A stretch of DNA of 64,000 bases. Source: Takakia lepidozioides (Eukaryota > Streptophyta > Takakiopsida > Takakiales > Takakiaceae). Numbering within the stretch: position 1 is the stretch's first letter; the number at the start of each line of letters is the position of its first letter. The stretch lies in contig CM060732.1 in the NCBI GenBank assembly GCA_030704615.1, forward strand, positions 33,399,053-33,463,052, in the 5' to 3' direction. Below are positions 32,446 to 42,606 of the stretch, in pieces. Under the pieces are notes generated by a model. The model made no database searches. It saw nothing but the letters and a program-made list of their open reading frames with translations, and was not told the origin of the DNA. A program made the position numbers and the translations under genes.

Positions 32446-33786
32446 ATGGTAGGGGGCAGAATGTATAAGCTAGGACCTGATGGAGTACTTAAACGATGCT
32501 TGTACCACCATGAAGTAAATAAAGTTTTGCAGGAAGTTCATAAAAGAGTGGTTGGAGGTCATTTTGGAGAAGAGACTACCAGTAGGAAGATGCTACTTGC
32601 AAGTTACTGGTGGCCTACTTTGTTCAAAGATATACACAAGTATTGTCAGAGTTGTGATGAATGTCAGAGGCTAGGACCTTTGCAAAGATCTGGGAAGATG
32701 GCTTTGCATCCTACGATGCCTACTGAACCATTTCAGAAATGGGGATTAGACTTTGTTGGATCAATTAACCCACCAGCCAAGAATACACAGAACAAGTACA
32801 TTATTACAGCCACTGATTATACTACGAAGTGGGTGGAAGCTAAAGCTCTGAGGGACAACACAGCCAAGTCCACAACAAGGTTCCTGTATGAGAACATACT
32901 TACATGATTTGGCTGTCCCCTGGAATTTATCAGTGACCAAGGAAGTCACTTCATTAATGAGACCATTGAACTATTGACTAAAGAGTTCATGATTGTGCAT
33001 AGGAAGAGTACAACATATTACCCACAGGGTAATGGGCAGGCAGAGGCTACCAACAAAATACTATGTACTATCTTGGCTAAGATAGTCAATGCAAACAGAA
33101 CGGATTGGGATACAAAGCTGCTGACAGCTTTGTGGTCATACATGACTTCATATAAAGTCACCACTAAGTATACACCATTCCAATTAGTTTATGGTATGGA
33201 AGCTTTACTTCCAGTGTAATTCTTGTTACCTACCATGAGAACTGAATGGGGAAAGAGAATGGGATTGGAAGATTCAATTAAGGTCAGGAAACATGAATTA
33301 TACCATGTGGAAGAAGTACGTGCTGATGCAACTGATAACATGACCAGAATTCAGATGAAGAGGAAGGAACAGTTTGATGAAGGCAAATTAAAGACTTTTA
33401 AGACGGGAGATTTGGTTCTCTGGTTGCAGAAGAAGGGGAAGATTAAAGCTTCTAAGCTTAAATCACCATGGAAAGGACCTTATGTCATACAGAAGATGTA
33501 TGATAACAACACCGCCATGTTACAAACCATTAACAAAGAGATGCTGGGAAGAGTCAATGCCAATAAGTTGAAGGGGTACAGTGGTATCCATGACAAACCA
33601 TTGCAGCACAATTTGCATGTTGAAACGCAAAAGCAGTCACGGGCTGCACCAGTGATACCAACGGAGTATGGAGCATTTGTCGTTAAGCCAAGCGTGTATG
33701 ACCAGGGCGGGAAGTACAAGTGTCACACAAACCTATCACAGCCCATCACAGTGTCACACAGCCTATCACAGCCCATCACAACGTGA
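32446..33786 (+). pseudogene. pol: Ty3/gypsy integrase
   Basis: The HHCC zinc domain is visible ([17 protein letters not shown], then [12 protein letters not shown]). The catalytic triad is LDFVG, ISDQGSHF and GNGQAEATNK (D, D, E). The C-terminal GPY/F module is present as SPWKGPYVIQKMYDNN. The frame is interrupted by TGA at 32905 (in the position where a codon of the CGA type would fit) and TAA at 33217. No chromodomain is seen before the frame ends at 33786. Confidence 0.85.
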
Positions 33787-33900
33787 CACAGCCTATCACA
33801 GCCAAATCACAGTGTCACACAGCCTATCACAGTCCATCACAGTGCCACACAGCCTGTCACAGCCCAACACAGCCCATACAGATTACACAGTCCATAGGGT
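33715..33900. repeat. CACAGCC minisatellite, 3' side of integrase
   Basis: Units such as CAGCCTATCACAGCCCATCA repeat through this region in slightly different versions. Its partner at 14455-14602 lies before the gag region. Confidence 0.85.
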
Positions 33901-34073
33901 CAGTGACAGGTGGACGCGAATTAACGTTAGAAAAGTGGCCATGGAGTGAAGAGGAAGTTTGGAAGTCAAACTTGGAGAATATGCCACGCGGAGAGGGAAA
34001 GTCGGGGGCATGTTTAGAAACGGACACGTGACCACTAAGGCGTGGCACACCGCACTGCATCAATTGCAAAAAA

Positions 34074-34628
34074 ATGTCTCATTATACAAACAGACAAATC
34101 GGGCCGTCAAATTACCTACCCGGTACAGCAGCTAATACTAATTGTGGGCCCATTAATGCATTCAGTGTAAGGGTAACGGAACCCTTTCCGAGTAAAAAAA
34201 CAAGAAACCTATGCCACATGTGCTGTCCTACTGGACATTCCAGGTGGGAATGTCCATGGAGAGGGGTGGAATTAAGAAATTACCTAAGCAGTCCACAGCC
34301 AATCAGGAGTGCGAATTACATACAGGTGGTTCCCTCCAAGAAACAAGAACAAGAAATAGGAAGTGTTATGAGCGGAACAGTCGGGGTAGCTTTGAATAGC
34401 CAAGGTCTCGACGGAAGGGGCAATCAAAGCACTAGTTTTGTAGCTATGGCAGATGTAACGGATTACACACTCGCTTTACTTCTTACGCAGTGGCGCAAGG
34501 ATGGAAGCATTGAGAGTACATTTTCTCTCACTCGATACTTGCAAGCCCCACAGGCTTACACGCACTTACCTATTCCATTCTGTGCCAACCATACCTTCAT
34601 GCTCTGTGCCCTGCAAGCTTTCCTTTAG
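34074..34628 (+). CDS. Small ORF with a zinc-knuckle-like motif after integrase
   Basis: An ATG-started frame of 184 codons contains CHMCCPTGHSRWECPW, a CX2CX4HX4C zinc knuckle, near its middle; the rest has no clear domain. It lies between the integrase and the long accessory ORF. It could be a second nucleic-acid-binding protein of the gypsy element or the start of another one. Confidence 0.45.
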   Translation: MSHYTNRQIGPSNYLPGTAANTNCGPINAFSVRVTEPFPSKKTRNLCHMCCPTGHSRWECPWRGVELRNYLSSPQPIRSANYIQVVPSKKQEQEIGSVMSGTVGVALNSQGLDGRGNQSTSFVAMADVTDYTLALLLTQWRKDGSIESTFSLTRYLQAPQAYTHLPIPFCANHTFMLCALQAFL

Positions 34629-34661
34629 CTGTTTCAAACAAAGCCTTTTTGTTTGTCTAGA

Positions 34662-37617
34662 ATGAAGAGAGTGAGGGGAATGGAGGATATCAGGGTGAAG
34701 AGCACCACGATTCTGCAGAAGCAAACAATTGCAGCACCGCAGGCAGTACAACTGCTAAGGGAGTTGCGATTGGAGGGGCTGCTACGCAAGGACTGGTCCT
34801 TGCATCATCGACAGTTTATGATTCAATTTCTTCAGAACTTTGAGCCTCGGACGGGAGTTACTCATGTGAGGGGAATAAATATAGAAATTACTCCCCAGTA
34901 CCTGCAGCAATTGTTTGATTTGCCATCAGGACATGTGGATGTGGATGAGCACAGGGCAAGATTGCAGATAGGGAATTTGTTCCAAGAAGGGAGTTTCTTT
35001 AAAACTCAAGGTTACGCTTGTACCAAAGCCGAGTGCCCAGGGCTTAGGGAAGTTGGCCAAATATTGAACGTTCTGTTTGCCATGAAACAGAACCAACAGT
35101 ATTTGAGCAGGTCATAGTCTCTGATCATTGTGTCTGGTCCAGTCATTGCCCAAATAATTCTTGATTCTTGCATACTTGATACTCGGGAACGTAAGGAGAT
35201 GGGAGTGTTTGAGGCAGAAACCACTGCAATTGAAGAGCAAGGCTCTTCACACAGTGAGGGTGGACTGGCAGGGCAACACCAGTCTAAGAGACAGAGGCGG
35301 GGTATGACTGTAGTGGCGGATCCACTGGCTTCACGGAAACCGCACGATAATGTTTCCCAATCTCTTGTGCAGGATGGGGCACAACAGCACAAAGAGCTGT
35401 TATTATTGGAAGCACGGCCTTCGGAGAGGGAAGAGGAAGTCAATTTGATACCACAGCCACCACAACCAATTGACTCAGTTGTTTTAGAGGTTCCACAGTT
35501 AGTACATGTTGTGACTTCACCCCCAATTGCTCTGGAAGGAGAAAGGTTGGATATTCCTACTACAGAGCAGGTTGTGGCCGAAATTGAGAAGGGTGACCTT
35601 CTCTATGAAAACTCTGGATTGGTAAGGGAATCAATGATTCCAGAGGTGCAGCGGTTGTCCAGGGAAAACCCTGTTGTGCATGTAATACCCACACCTGTGA
35701 CGGAGGTACCAGGGGTAGAATATCAGGACACTGCAGCACCTGTGGAGGATGAGGTGGTTCAGGAAGAGAATCTGGTGGGGCAATGGCCTGAATGGTTGGT
35801 GAGGCATCACACTGTGGAGGATCAGGGAGAACAGTAGCAAGTTCACCATGATGACCCTCAGCAGGCCATGCTTATGAGTTCCATAAGCAGAACACTTAAT
35901 TTGTTGGGCACTTATGTGAAATCCCATGTTCCATCTACCCAATTGGCAGCTTTGAGGGAGGAACTCAGGAAGGAGTTTGAGGCTCGAATTGCCACTGAGT
36001 GTGCTAACAAGGTCAATGAGGAGGTCAATCTCAAGTTACAGCAAGAGTTAGAGGACACAAAGGCTGCTTTGCAGTTGGCCAAGGGACATTTGATTGAAGC
36101 AGGCCTCGCGCAGGACCAGTTGCACGAAGCACATAAACAACAGTTATACCAAATGCAGGTGAAGCATGAGGGCAAGTTGCAAGAAGTGAATGTACTACAT
36201 ACAGAGTTGCAGGCAGTACATGAGAAGATGACCATACAATGTGCTACACTCACAACTACTCTTGAGCAAACTGCATTAGAAGTTAACAGACAAGGGGAGG
36301 GATGTATGAAGACAGAAGCAGAGATAATCGAGCAAGCGAAACTCATTGTTGATATGAAGAATACAATCTGTCGCAATGAGAATACTTTCAAACAATACAG
36401 ACAGGTTGAGGCTGACCAGGAGAGGTACATCCTGGAGTTGCAACAAACAGTCATGGTCAATAGAAATGAACTCTCTGTGGCTAACAAGGCTTGGAAGAAA
36501 GCCAATAATCTGGCTGCTGCCTATGCAAGCTTGGTTGAACGTCATGCAAAGTGCATTGAGGCTTTACAGCAGCAGTTAGATGTGTACAGACTCACAGAGT
36601 AGCAGACTCTCAGGGGTGCCACACACGACTTGGTGGATAACCACCTTATGCAGGTCTGGTTAACACAAGGGCCAGTGGAAGGTAAAGCACCACGGAAGCT
36701 CACCTAGGGCGAGATGAATGAGCTCAGACTGCAGGTGCAGAACATTGCCACAACTACTATAGACAATGTTTATAGTAGGATAGCGGAGCTACAGGAGGAT
36801 GTAGAAGGCCTGCAGACTCAGGTGGATGACCTGAGTTCAAATATTGACAAGAGAGTCTTTGTACGTGAGGAGCAGCTGATGGCTACTTATTTACATGCCA
36901 GGACTCTAATTTTTCAGTCTTCTTCGCAAGGGGTGCAGGAGATGCCAGTGGTACCAATACCACAGCAAGTGACTGTGCAGGTAGCTGACCCTGTTGTTAC
37001 TACAGCCACACCACAGCCTGAGATATGGGGGGATGCTGCTTTTAACCCACCTAAGACTCCTGCTGCACGGGAGTACAGTCGGGCTATGATTATGCCCTTC
37101 AACCAAATTCCCATTGTGTTGGATTTGGCTTGGAAGGAATTTAGTCCTCCGCAGTCGTTGGCACATTACTACCAGATCATGCGCATTTGGCTGCCAGTGG
37201 CAACTAGGACTAAGGTTCTTCCGAACAATCGACCCATTGAGGATCATCACTTTGCGAGGTACTGGTCTGAAGCAGGTACCATGTTGAAGGAATTAATTGT
37301 CTTCCAAGTTGTACATGGGTACATTTATACCAAGACCAAGGAGGTATCAAGTATTGTCATGGGCTGTGGATTATACTATGCTGCTTGTTTTCTGGCACAT
37401 TATCATATTGAGCAGCAGAGGATGCAGTCCCGATTTCTGAGTTATTCCAGTGGAGATCATTGGGTCTTACCTTCAGTGCCACCTCAAATGTACCTATGTG
37501 ATGCAAAAATTATGATGCAGAAGGATTCCCAACTTCGTTCATGGTTTTATTCGGCTTGGAACAATTTGACAACACAGAAATTCGGCCCTGAGGATATTTT
37601 CTTTAATGGACATGAGG
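34662..37617 (+). pseudogene. Long coiled-coil accessory ORF of the gypsy element, with four amber stops
   Basis: From ATG 34662 one reading frame stays open for about 980 codons apart from four TAG codons at 35115, 35835, 36600 and 36705. The N-terminal part has WSLHHRQFMIQFLQNF and INIEITPQYLQQLFDLPSGH; the middle is acidic and low in complexity; 35868-36600 is a strong coiled coil (heptads rich in L, E, Q, K); a second coiled coil at 36714-36890 is followed by a globular part with LAHYYQIMRIWLPVATRT and ARYWSEAGTMLKELIVFQVV. The frame ends at 37617 where a fragment of another element begins. I do not recognise the family. No signal peptide or membrane segment is obvious, so an envelope-like role is not supported. 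Confidence 0.5.
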
Positions 37618-37619
37618 CA

Positions 37620-38735
37620 CTCCCCACCTCCACCAGAAAGTCGGCACCAAGGGCGGGATCAGCTATGGCCACTTACTTTACCATCCGCAACTTGTACTTT
37701 ATGCGGGCCCTGGCCTCCGCAGCTTTGAGATACGATTCGAGTGCCGGGAGGGTTAGATTCTTCTCCTCTGACTCCATGTAGAACCTCCGCGCATGTGCCA
37801 AATCTTGCTGAAGTTTCGTCTGTCAAGAATGCGCACATAAGATTAGAGATCCTGCTCAACACTTTTTCTTCTATTGGGGGAGGAGAGACACATTAGCTCA
37901 ACAAAACAGTGAGGAGCTTTACCCGAAATATGTAGTCCACCATGGCGTCCATGCTCAGCCTATACCAGGTTCTGTCTGTCTTTGCCTCCGACTTGCGCAG
38001 GAGGTCGGCACTGAGCGAATTGGCAAACTCTTGCACCCCCTGCTTCCCGACATCCTTCACTCGGAAGAGCATATGGGACAAGTTGGTGGCAATGAAGGCA
38101 TTCTTAGTCACCCTACAATGCCACATTTCCATCAAACAATACTGAAATGGGAATTTTCAACAAATATGAGGATTCGCAATGAAATGACTTACAATCGGAT
38201 GGGTCCAAAAGCAAGAGGCGTTGTAACTTACGAGTTGATGTCCGCCATTGCAGCTTTGAGAAGACTGCGATCTTTGGGCCCCGCAACCTTCAGCACAACA
38301 CACTCCACGACGAAATGCCAATCGAGGTCGTTGGGGTGGGCTTCGGCTATGTGCTCCATCCATGCCAGGAGGCGATGATTGCCGTCCCACACGTAAAACA
38401 TCTTACCGGACAAGTGCTGGAAAAGAGGATCAGTAGCAATCGTTCTCTCGAACTCCTCATTTCGCCTTTGCCAATGGGGACCCCATTTGTCCACCTCATC
38501 GGAAGTATGGGCACGGGAAGCTCCGTGGTCGTTCTCAATGGAAACGTAAAATGCGGCAGACCCCATTCGATATCCATCCCGGAAAGAGAATTTCAGCTTG
38601 TCGATATCGCTTGGGAGGGCAGGTCTCACCACCTGCAATGACACCAAGCGGCAAAGGGGAATCCGAAGCTTGGCCGGGTACACCATGCCCCCTAGCACCC
38701 TGCCAATGTTGCTGTGGGTTGCCTCCAACATTGTT
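37620..38735 (-). pseudogene. Fragment of the E2-type ParB-methylase gene
   Basis: This 1.1 kb is about 95% identical to 21660-22810 and covers the equivalents of E1 exons 1 (second half), 2 and 3 with their introns. The frame is continuous from MLEATHSNIGRVLGG through LCRLVSLQVVRPALPSDI, DGYRMGSAAFYVS, VWDGNHRLLAWMEHI to MADINS, including the ParB-like core, whereas E2 has several single-base gaps in the same stretch. Both edges lie inside exons, with no element terminus nearby, and it cuts into the gypsy accessory ORF at 37617. It was probably copied or transferred as a gene fragment. Confidence 0.75.
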
Positions 38736-40162
38736 GTCAACTGTGTCGTTGAAAATATAACCCAGTGGGTAGTTTGTCGTTGAGGTCAAGCTCTCCTGGC
38801 TTGCCTTCATTGATAGCGATCGGATGTTTAGGTGAGAAACAGGCAGGCCGTTGCCTGCACAGTCGTGTATCAGGCACCTAGATGTTTGAATATGGACGAT
38901 TGGAATCGCATGCCTTCAACTGCTGCTCCTTGGAGGTACCCTAGTCGTATAAACGCCTGAGCGCTTTGGCTTCAAGGACGTCGCAAACCCTTCCATTTGT
39001 GGGTCATACCAGTAGCTGTGTCGATTTTCCGCCTTTCTGTAACAAATGGTTTTGATTCTGCACTATCTATGTACAATTCGGCTCTCCTGGCCTCAAAAAC
39101 ACTCAAAAATAATCCGCGCGATAATTTATGCACCTACATATGGCAACCAATGGGGAACACTCGTCCCGATGGTGGAAAACCCTGAATCATTGGTTTGACA
39201 ATTCTCTAAATATGTATACACATTACTAAAACATGGTATGCTTTACCATTGACCTAGACCTTTTATCTGGCTCAAACTGGAAGCTAGCAAAAATAACTTT
39301 GAACGTGTAGACTTTCCAACTGATGGGGGTTCTTCTCTCTGGTCTTGCAGTCTGTCTTACTATGACAGTATCCTGGTGATCCCTGCGAATTCACTCTTCT
39401 TTTTTGTGCTCTCTCATTCAAGCTCTACGATAACTATGACTGAGTTTTGTTCAAGAACTACTTTGCTTTTTTCATAGACCTTGACACCAACAACTCTGAT
39501 CATACAACATAAAGTCATAGCTATTGCTAGAACGGAAAATCCTGGCGTCATATAGGAATCACTATGCCCCTCGCCTAATGAGATTAAAAAACTTTGAAAA
39601 TCCTCTCCCTCTTCGGAGAGAGTTCGAGTCCCAGATAAAAACTTTTCAAAACCGCCATTCTCCCCCACCGGACTGGGTTTGAATCCCCAAGACTGAATAG
39701 ATAGAGAAGCGAAGCTCCGGATCGACCAGCTCATACATCAACCGCGTCAACAGAACCGAGCTGTAGTAACAAAGCACCACCTGTGATGCGTTCATGATGA
39801 AGCTCAAAATAACACGTTCACGATGAAGCTTAAGATAGATACTTTCACCATGGAATTGAAATGGTACGTAAAACTCTCTATAAAAAGCTCACATTACCCA
39901 GTAGATGGAGATCAAGGAGGAAGATAATTTCACTCAACTACTCTCATGATAAAAAACTTAGTACTTCTTGTACTGCAACATTGGCAAAAAAAAATATAAA
40001 ACTCACTTAGAAGTTCTACGAAAGTACTTGGAAGAGCTATAAAATGAAAAGAGAAAGAAAAAAGATGGAGAGCTGGCCTCTTTGAGCTTTTCAACTCTCT
40101 GATGTCTCTTTGGTGAGGGTTGTTACAAGGCCATTGATATCCATTGTGATTTTTATGTCCAG
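38736..40162. other. Non-coding stretch, nothing recognised
   Basis: No gene is supported. Two sequences resembling the internal B box of tRNA promoters, GTTCGAGTCCC near 39620 and GGTTTGAATCCCC near 39678, occur close together without a matching A box. The segment 39850-40160 leads into the MULE transposase exon and ends in a splice acceptor (TTATGTCCAG). Confidence 0.4.
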
Positions 40163-41187
40163 GTATCAATGCTGCTATGGTCCAGTTGACAAGTGCACCA
40201 ACAATGCGATAGTGGAGGATCCCAAACTGAAATGTGGAGGACCTCTTCTCGGTGCTGGAACATCTCACCCTCATAAAGGCCCAATGAGAAAGAAGTCGGA
40301 ATATGGAGAGTCTTACGAGCGTGGTTGCCAGTGCTGTTTCAAGGTCCAGCAATGCTATCTCGCCCCCGACATTTGTGTCCTCACGTACTACAACAATATG
40401 GAGCATACAGACGCGAAAGGGAACGTCTGTCATGGGAAGTCCGTTGAGTTCAGGAACACTCGCCACGCCTACGCACCACACATTAGCAAGGAATTGAAAG
40501 CATGGGTCATGGAGTGTCTGTGCCGAGGCCTGTTAGTCGCCCAAATCATGATGGAACATAAAGAGCACGTCATGAACAACACCGGGTTGGGGGATGCATG
40601 GACACGGGACGATTTTTTGCTAGAGCAGGATGTGCGCAACCTGGCCGAGAAATGGGCGTGGCAAACGTTCAAAAAACATGCCAACGATGCGGAGAGTGTC
40701 CGCATGTGGAAAGACCAGAACCCAAAATCGGTCTTCTTCTATCAAGAGGAAAAATTGGCGCCAACATTCAAGCACTACGATGGCGACTTAACATTCACAA
40801 TCGGCATACAGACTGAGTGGCAAAAGAAGCGAATGCTTCAATTAGGCCATGCCCGTATCGTTGCATGCGATGCAACCTTCGGGACAAATCACCACAAGGT
40901 ACTCTTCATCCCTTTCACAATTTATCCACTTGCAGAAGTTGTGGATGTACGCACACTGGCAGCATCTGACATTCTGCATTTGAACAGTTCCCATTGTACA
41001 CGTTGATGGTCTTCGACGAGTGGCTTAACGGTATACCAGTTGCGTACATCATATGCGCGTGTGAGCGGACAACAGACCTGGTGCCGTGGATGGCAGCCTT
41101 GCGGGACTCTCTCCTCGCAGAAATGCCGGACTGGCGACCCGATGCCTTTATTGTGGACGATGCCGACGCCGAAATAAACGCCATTAC
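40163..41187 (+). pseudogene. MULE transposase fragment
   Basis: Two exons, 40163-40901 and 40987-41187, join across a GT-AG intron to give DATFGTNHHK followed by FPLYTLMVFDEWLNGIPVAY. The first catalytic Asp is in VACDATFG and the second in AFIVDDADAE. The N-terminal part has a cysteine-rich segment (CQCCFKVQQC). The gene stops at another splice donor (GTAAGT at 41188), beyond which a tandem repeat replaces the expected C-x2-H and third catalytic residue. It belongs to the mainstream plant MULE type and is clearly different from the E2 transposase. Confidence 0.75.
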
Positions 41188-41199
41188 GTAAGTTTCATG

Positions 41200-41650
41200 T
41201 ACCCTCTTGTACACTTGCGTGCAAGTCCATCGTATGCGTCCATTGTCTGTCTCTTCGGCAAGTCCCCTGCCATACAACGCACCCCTGGCTGCAAGTCCGG
41301 CCCATTCATTTCTGCAAGTCTGCTGGCAAACCAGTCCGCTGATAATGTCCTCTAGCGAAGTCCGCTGGAAGACTCACTTGCGCAAGTACGCTGCAAGGTC
41401 AGTCTGCTCGGGTGTGCTACCAGCAACGTCTGGGTAAGTCTACTGCCGGTCTCCTAAGGGCAAGTCCGCTGGCAGGCCAGTCCGCCAGAGGGGATTGTTT
41501 GCAAGCAGTCTGCTGCAAGACTCACGTGTGCCAGTCTGTTGCGACCTCAGTCTGGTCGAGCAAGTCCGTTGGCAGGCACGTCCGCCAGAGGGGACTATTC
41601 GCAAGCAGTCCGCTGCAAGACTCACGTGCGCCAGTCTGCTGGCTGAACGA
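41200..41650. repeat. AAGTCCGCTGGCAGGC tandem repeat
   Basis: Degenerate short units (AAGTCYGCTGSMAGRC) fill the stretch, and a clear higher-order duplication of about 100 bp (about 41457-41560 and 41561-41651) repeats CAGTCCGCCAGAGGGGA and GCAAGACTCACGTG. It bridges the truncated MULE and the PPR pseudogene. Confidence 0.75.
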
Positions 41651-42606
41651 GATGTGGTGTCGTGGAACGCCATGCTTGCAGGGTATGCACAACAAGGGCA
41701 CGGGATGGAGGCTTCGGAGACCTATGAGCAAATGATTGGGGAAGGGTGAAGCCCGACCACATCAGGTTTGTGTGCATTTGCAGTGCGTGTGCATGCTTGG
41801 CAGCCCTGGAAAAGGGCAAAAAGGTTATGGTTGCATCGCCAAAGCTGGAATTTTACTAGATTTGATTCCCTATGGATCAATAGCTACAAGAAACCTGCAT
41901 GGTAGATGGTCAACTAAAGGCTGCAGCTGCAGCGGCACAGTTCATGAAACCAGGCACCTCAACCATGATCACAGCTTCTAAAAGAGGATCAAGAGAGGGA
42001 GTCCACAATGCCTCTTCTGGCACTTCTGGGCATGTGAAGATGCTTTGTGGCAGGCAGACTGACAAAGGCTCTACAGACTTAAAACCAATGAGGCATTTCA
42101 GCAGATTGAGATACGTATGTCTGTCCCTTGCTTAAGTGCAACAAGATGGAAGGCAGGTGCACACTTACATTATCGAAAGTAGATGCACGCCAAATGTTTT
42201 TCTACTTAACACCCTTGTCTCCATGTATGTTAAGTGCGGAAGCATCATGGATGCTCACCAAATGTTCAACAGAATGCCTCAACAATCTTTGATCACGCGG
42301 AATATAATGTTGGCAAGAGTTACCAAGCATGGGTGTGGTAGGAATGCTTTGGAGACCTATGAGCACGAAGGGGTGAAGCCCAACCACATCACGTTTGTTT
42401 GTGTTTGCAATGCGTGTGCAAGCTTGGGAGCTCTGGAAAAGGGGAAAGAGGTCCATGGTGACATCATCAAAGTTGGATTTGTACCAGATGTCATTCTGAA
42501 CACTGCCCTGGTGGACATGTTAGTATCAGAAATCTGCAAGGACCTAGGGATGCCTAAACAATGTGCCAGACATGTTGTAGAAACTTCCTTTGTCCAATTA
42601 CAGCTG
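41651..42606 (+). pseudogene. PPR protein pseudogene fragments
   Basis: Pieces of PLS-type pentatricopeptide repeats appear in order: DVVSWNAMLAGYAQQGHGME, then after a frame change KPDHIRFVCICSACACLAAL; later TYIIESRCTPNVFLLNTLVS, MYVKCGSIMDAHQMFNRMPQ, KPNHITFVCVCNACASLGAL and EKGKEVHGDIIKVGFVPDVI. Stops and frame changes interrupt it, and 41870-42135 contains unrelated sequence. Functional relatives bind organellar RNA. The motif wording is like that of fern, lycophyte and moss PPR proteins, which helps suggest the type of organism. Confidence 0.75.

Larger units (their letters stand above)
14335..37617 (+). mobile_element. Decayed Ty3/gypsy retrotransposon, split by element E2
   Basis: Domains occur in the order pre-gag ORF, gag with zinc knuckles, protease, [12.5 kb E2 insertion], RT, RNase H, integrase, then a long accessory ORF. 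Integrase after RNase H defines the Ty3/gypsy order. CACAGCC minisatellites lie on both sides of the gag-pol region (14455-14602 and 33715-33900). A possible element start is TGTTAGAGGG at 14335, but I could not match two long terminal repeats or a primer-binding site, so the outer limits are approximate. Coding regions carry many stops, most of them TAG. Confidence 0.65.

Noticed and set aside
35912-36505. 197-codon minus-strand ORF with many C, S and L residues
   Set aside because: It is antisense to the coiled-coil part of the gypsy accessory ORF.
34662-37617. Envelope-like gene of the gypsy element
   Set aside because: The position after integrase is suggestive, but no signal peptide, membrane segment or cleavage site is visible and the product is mainly coiled coil.
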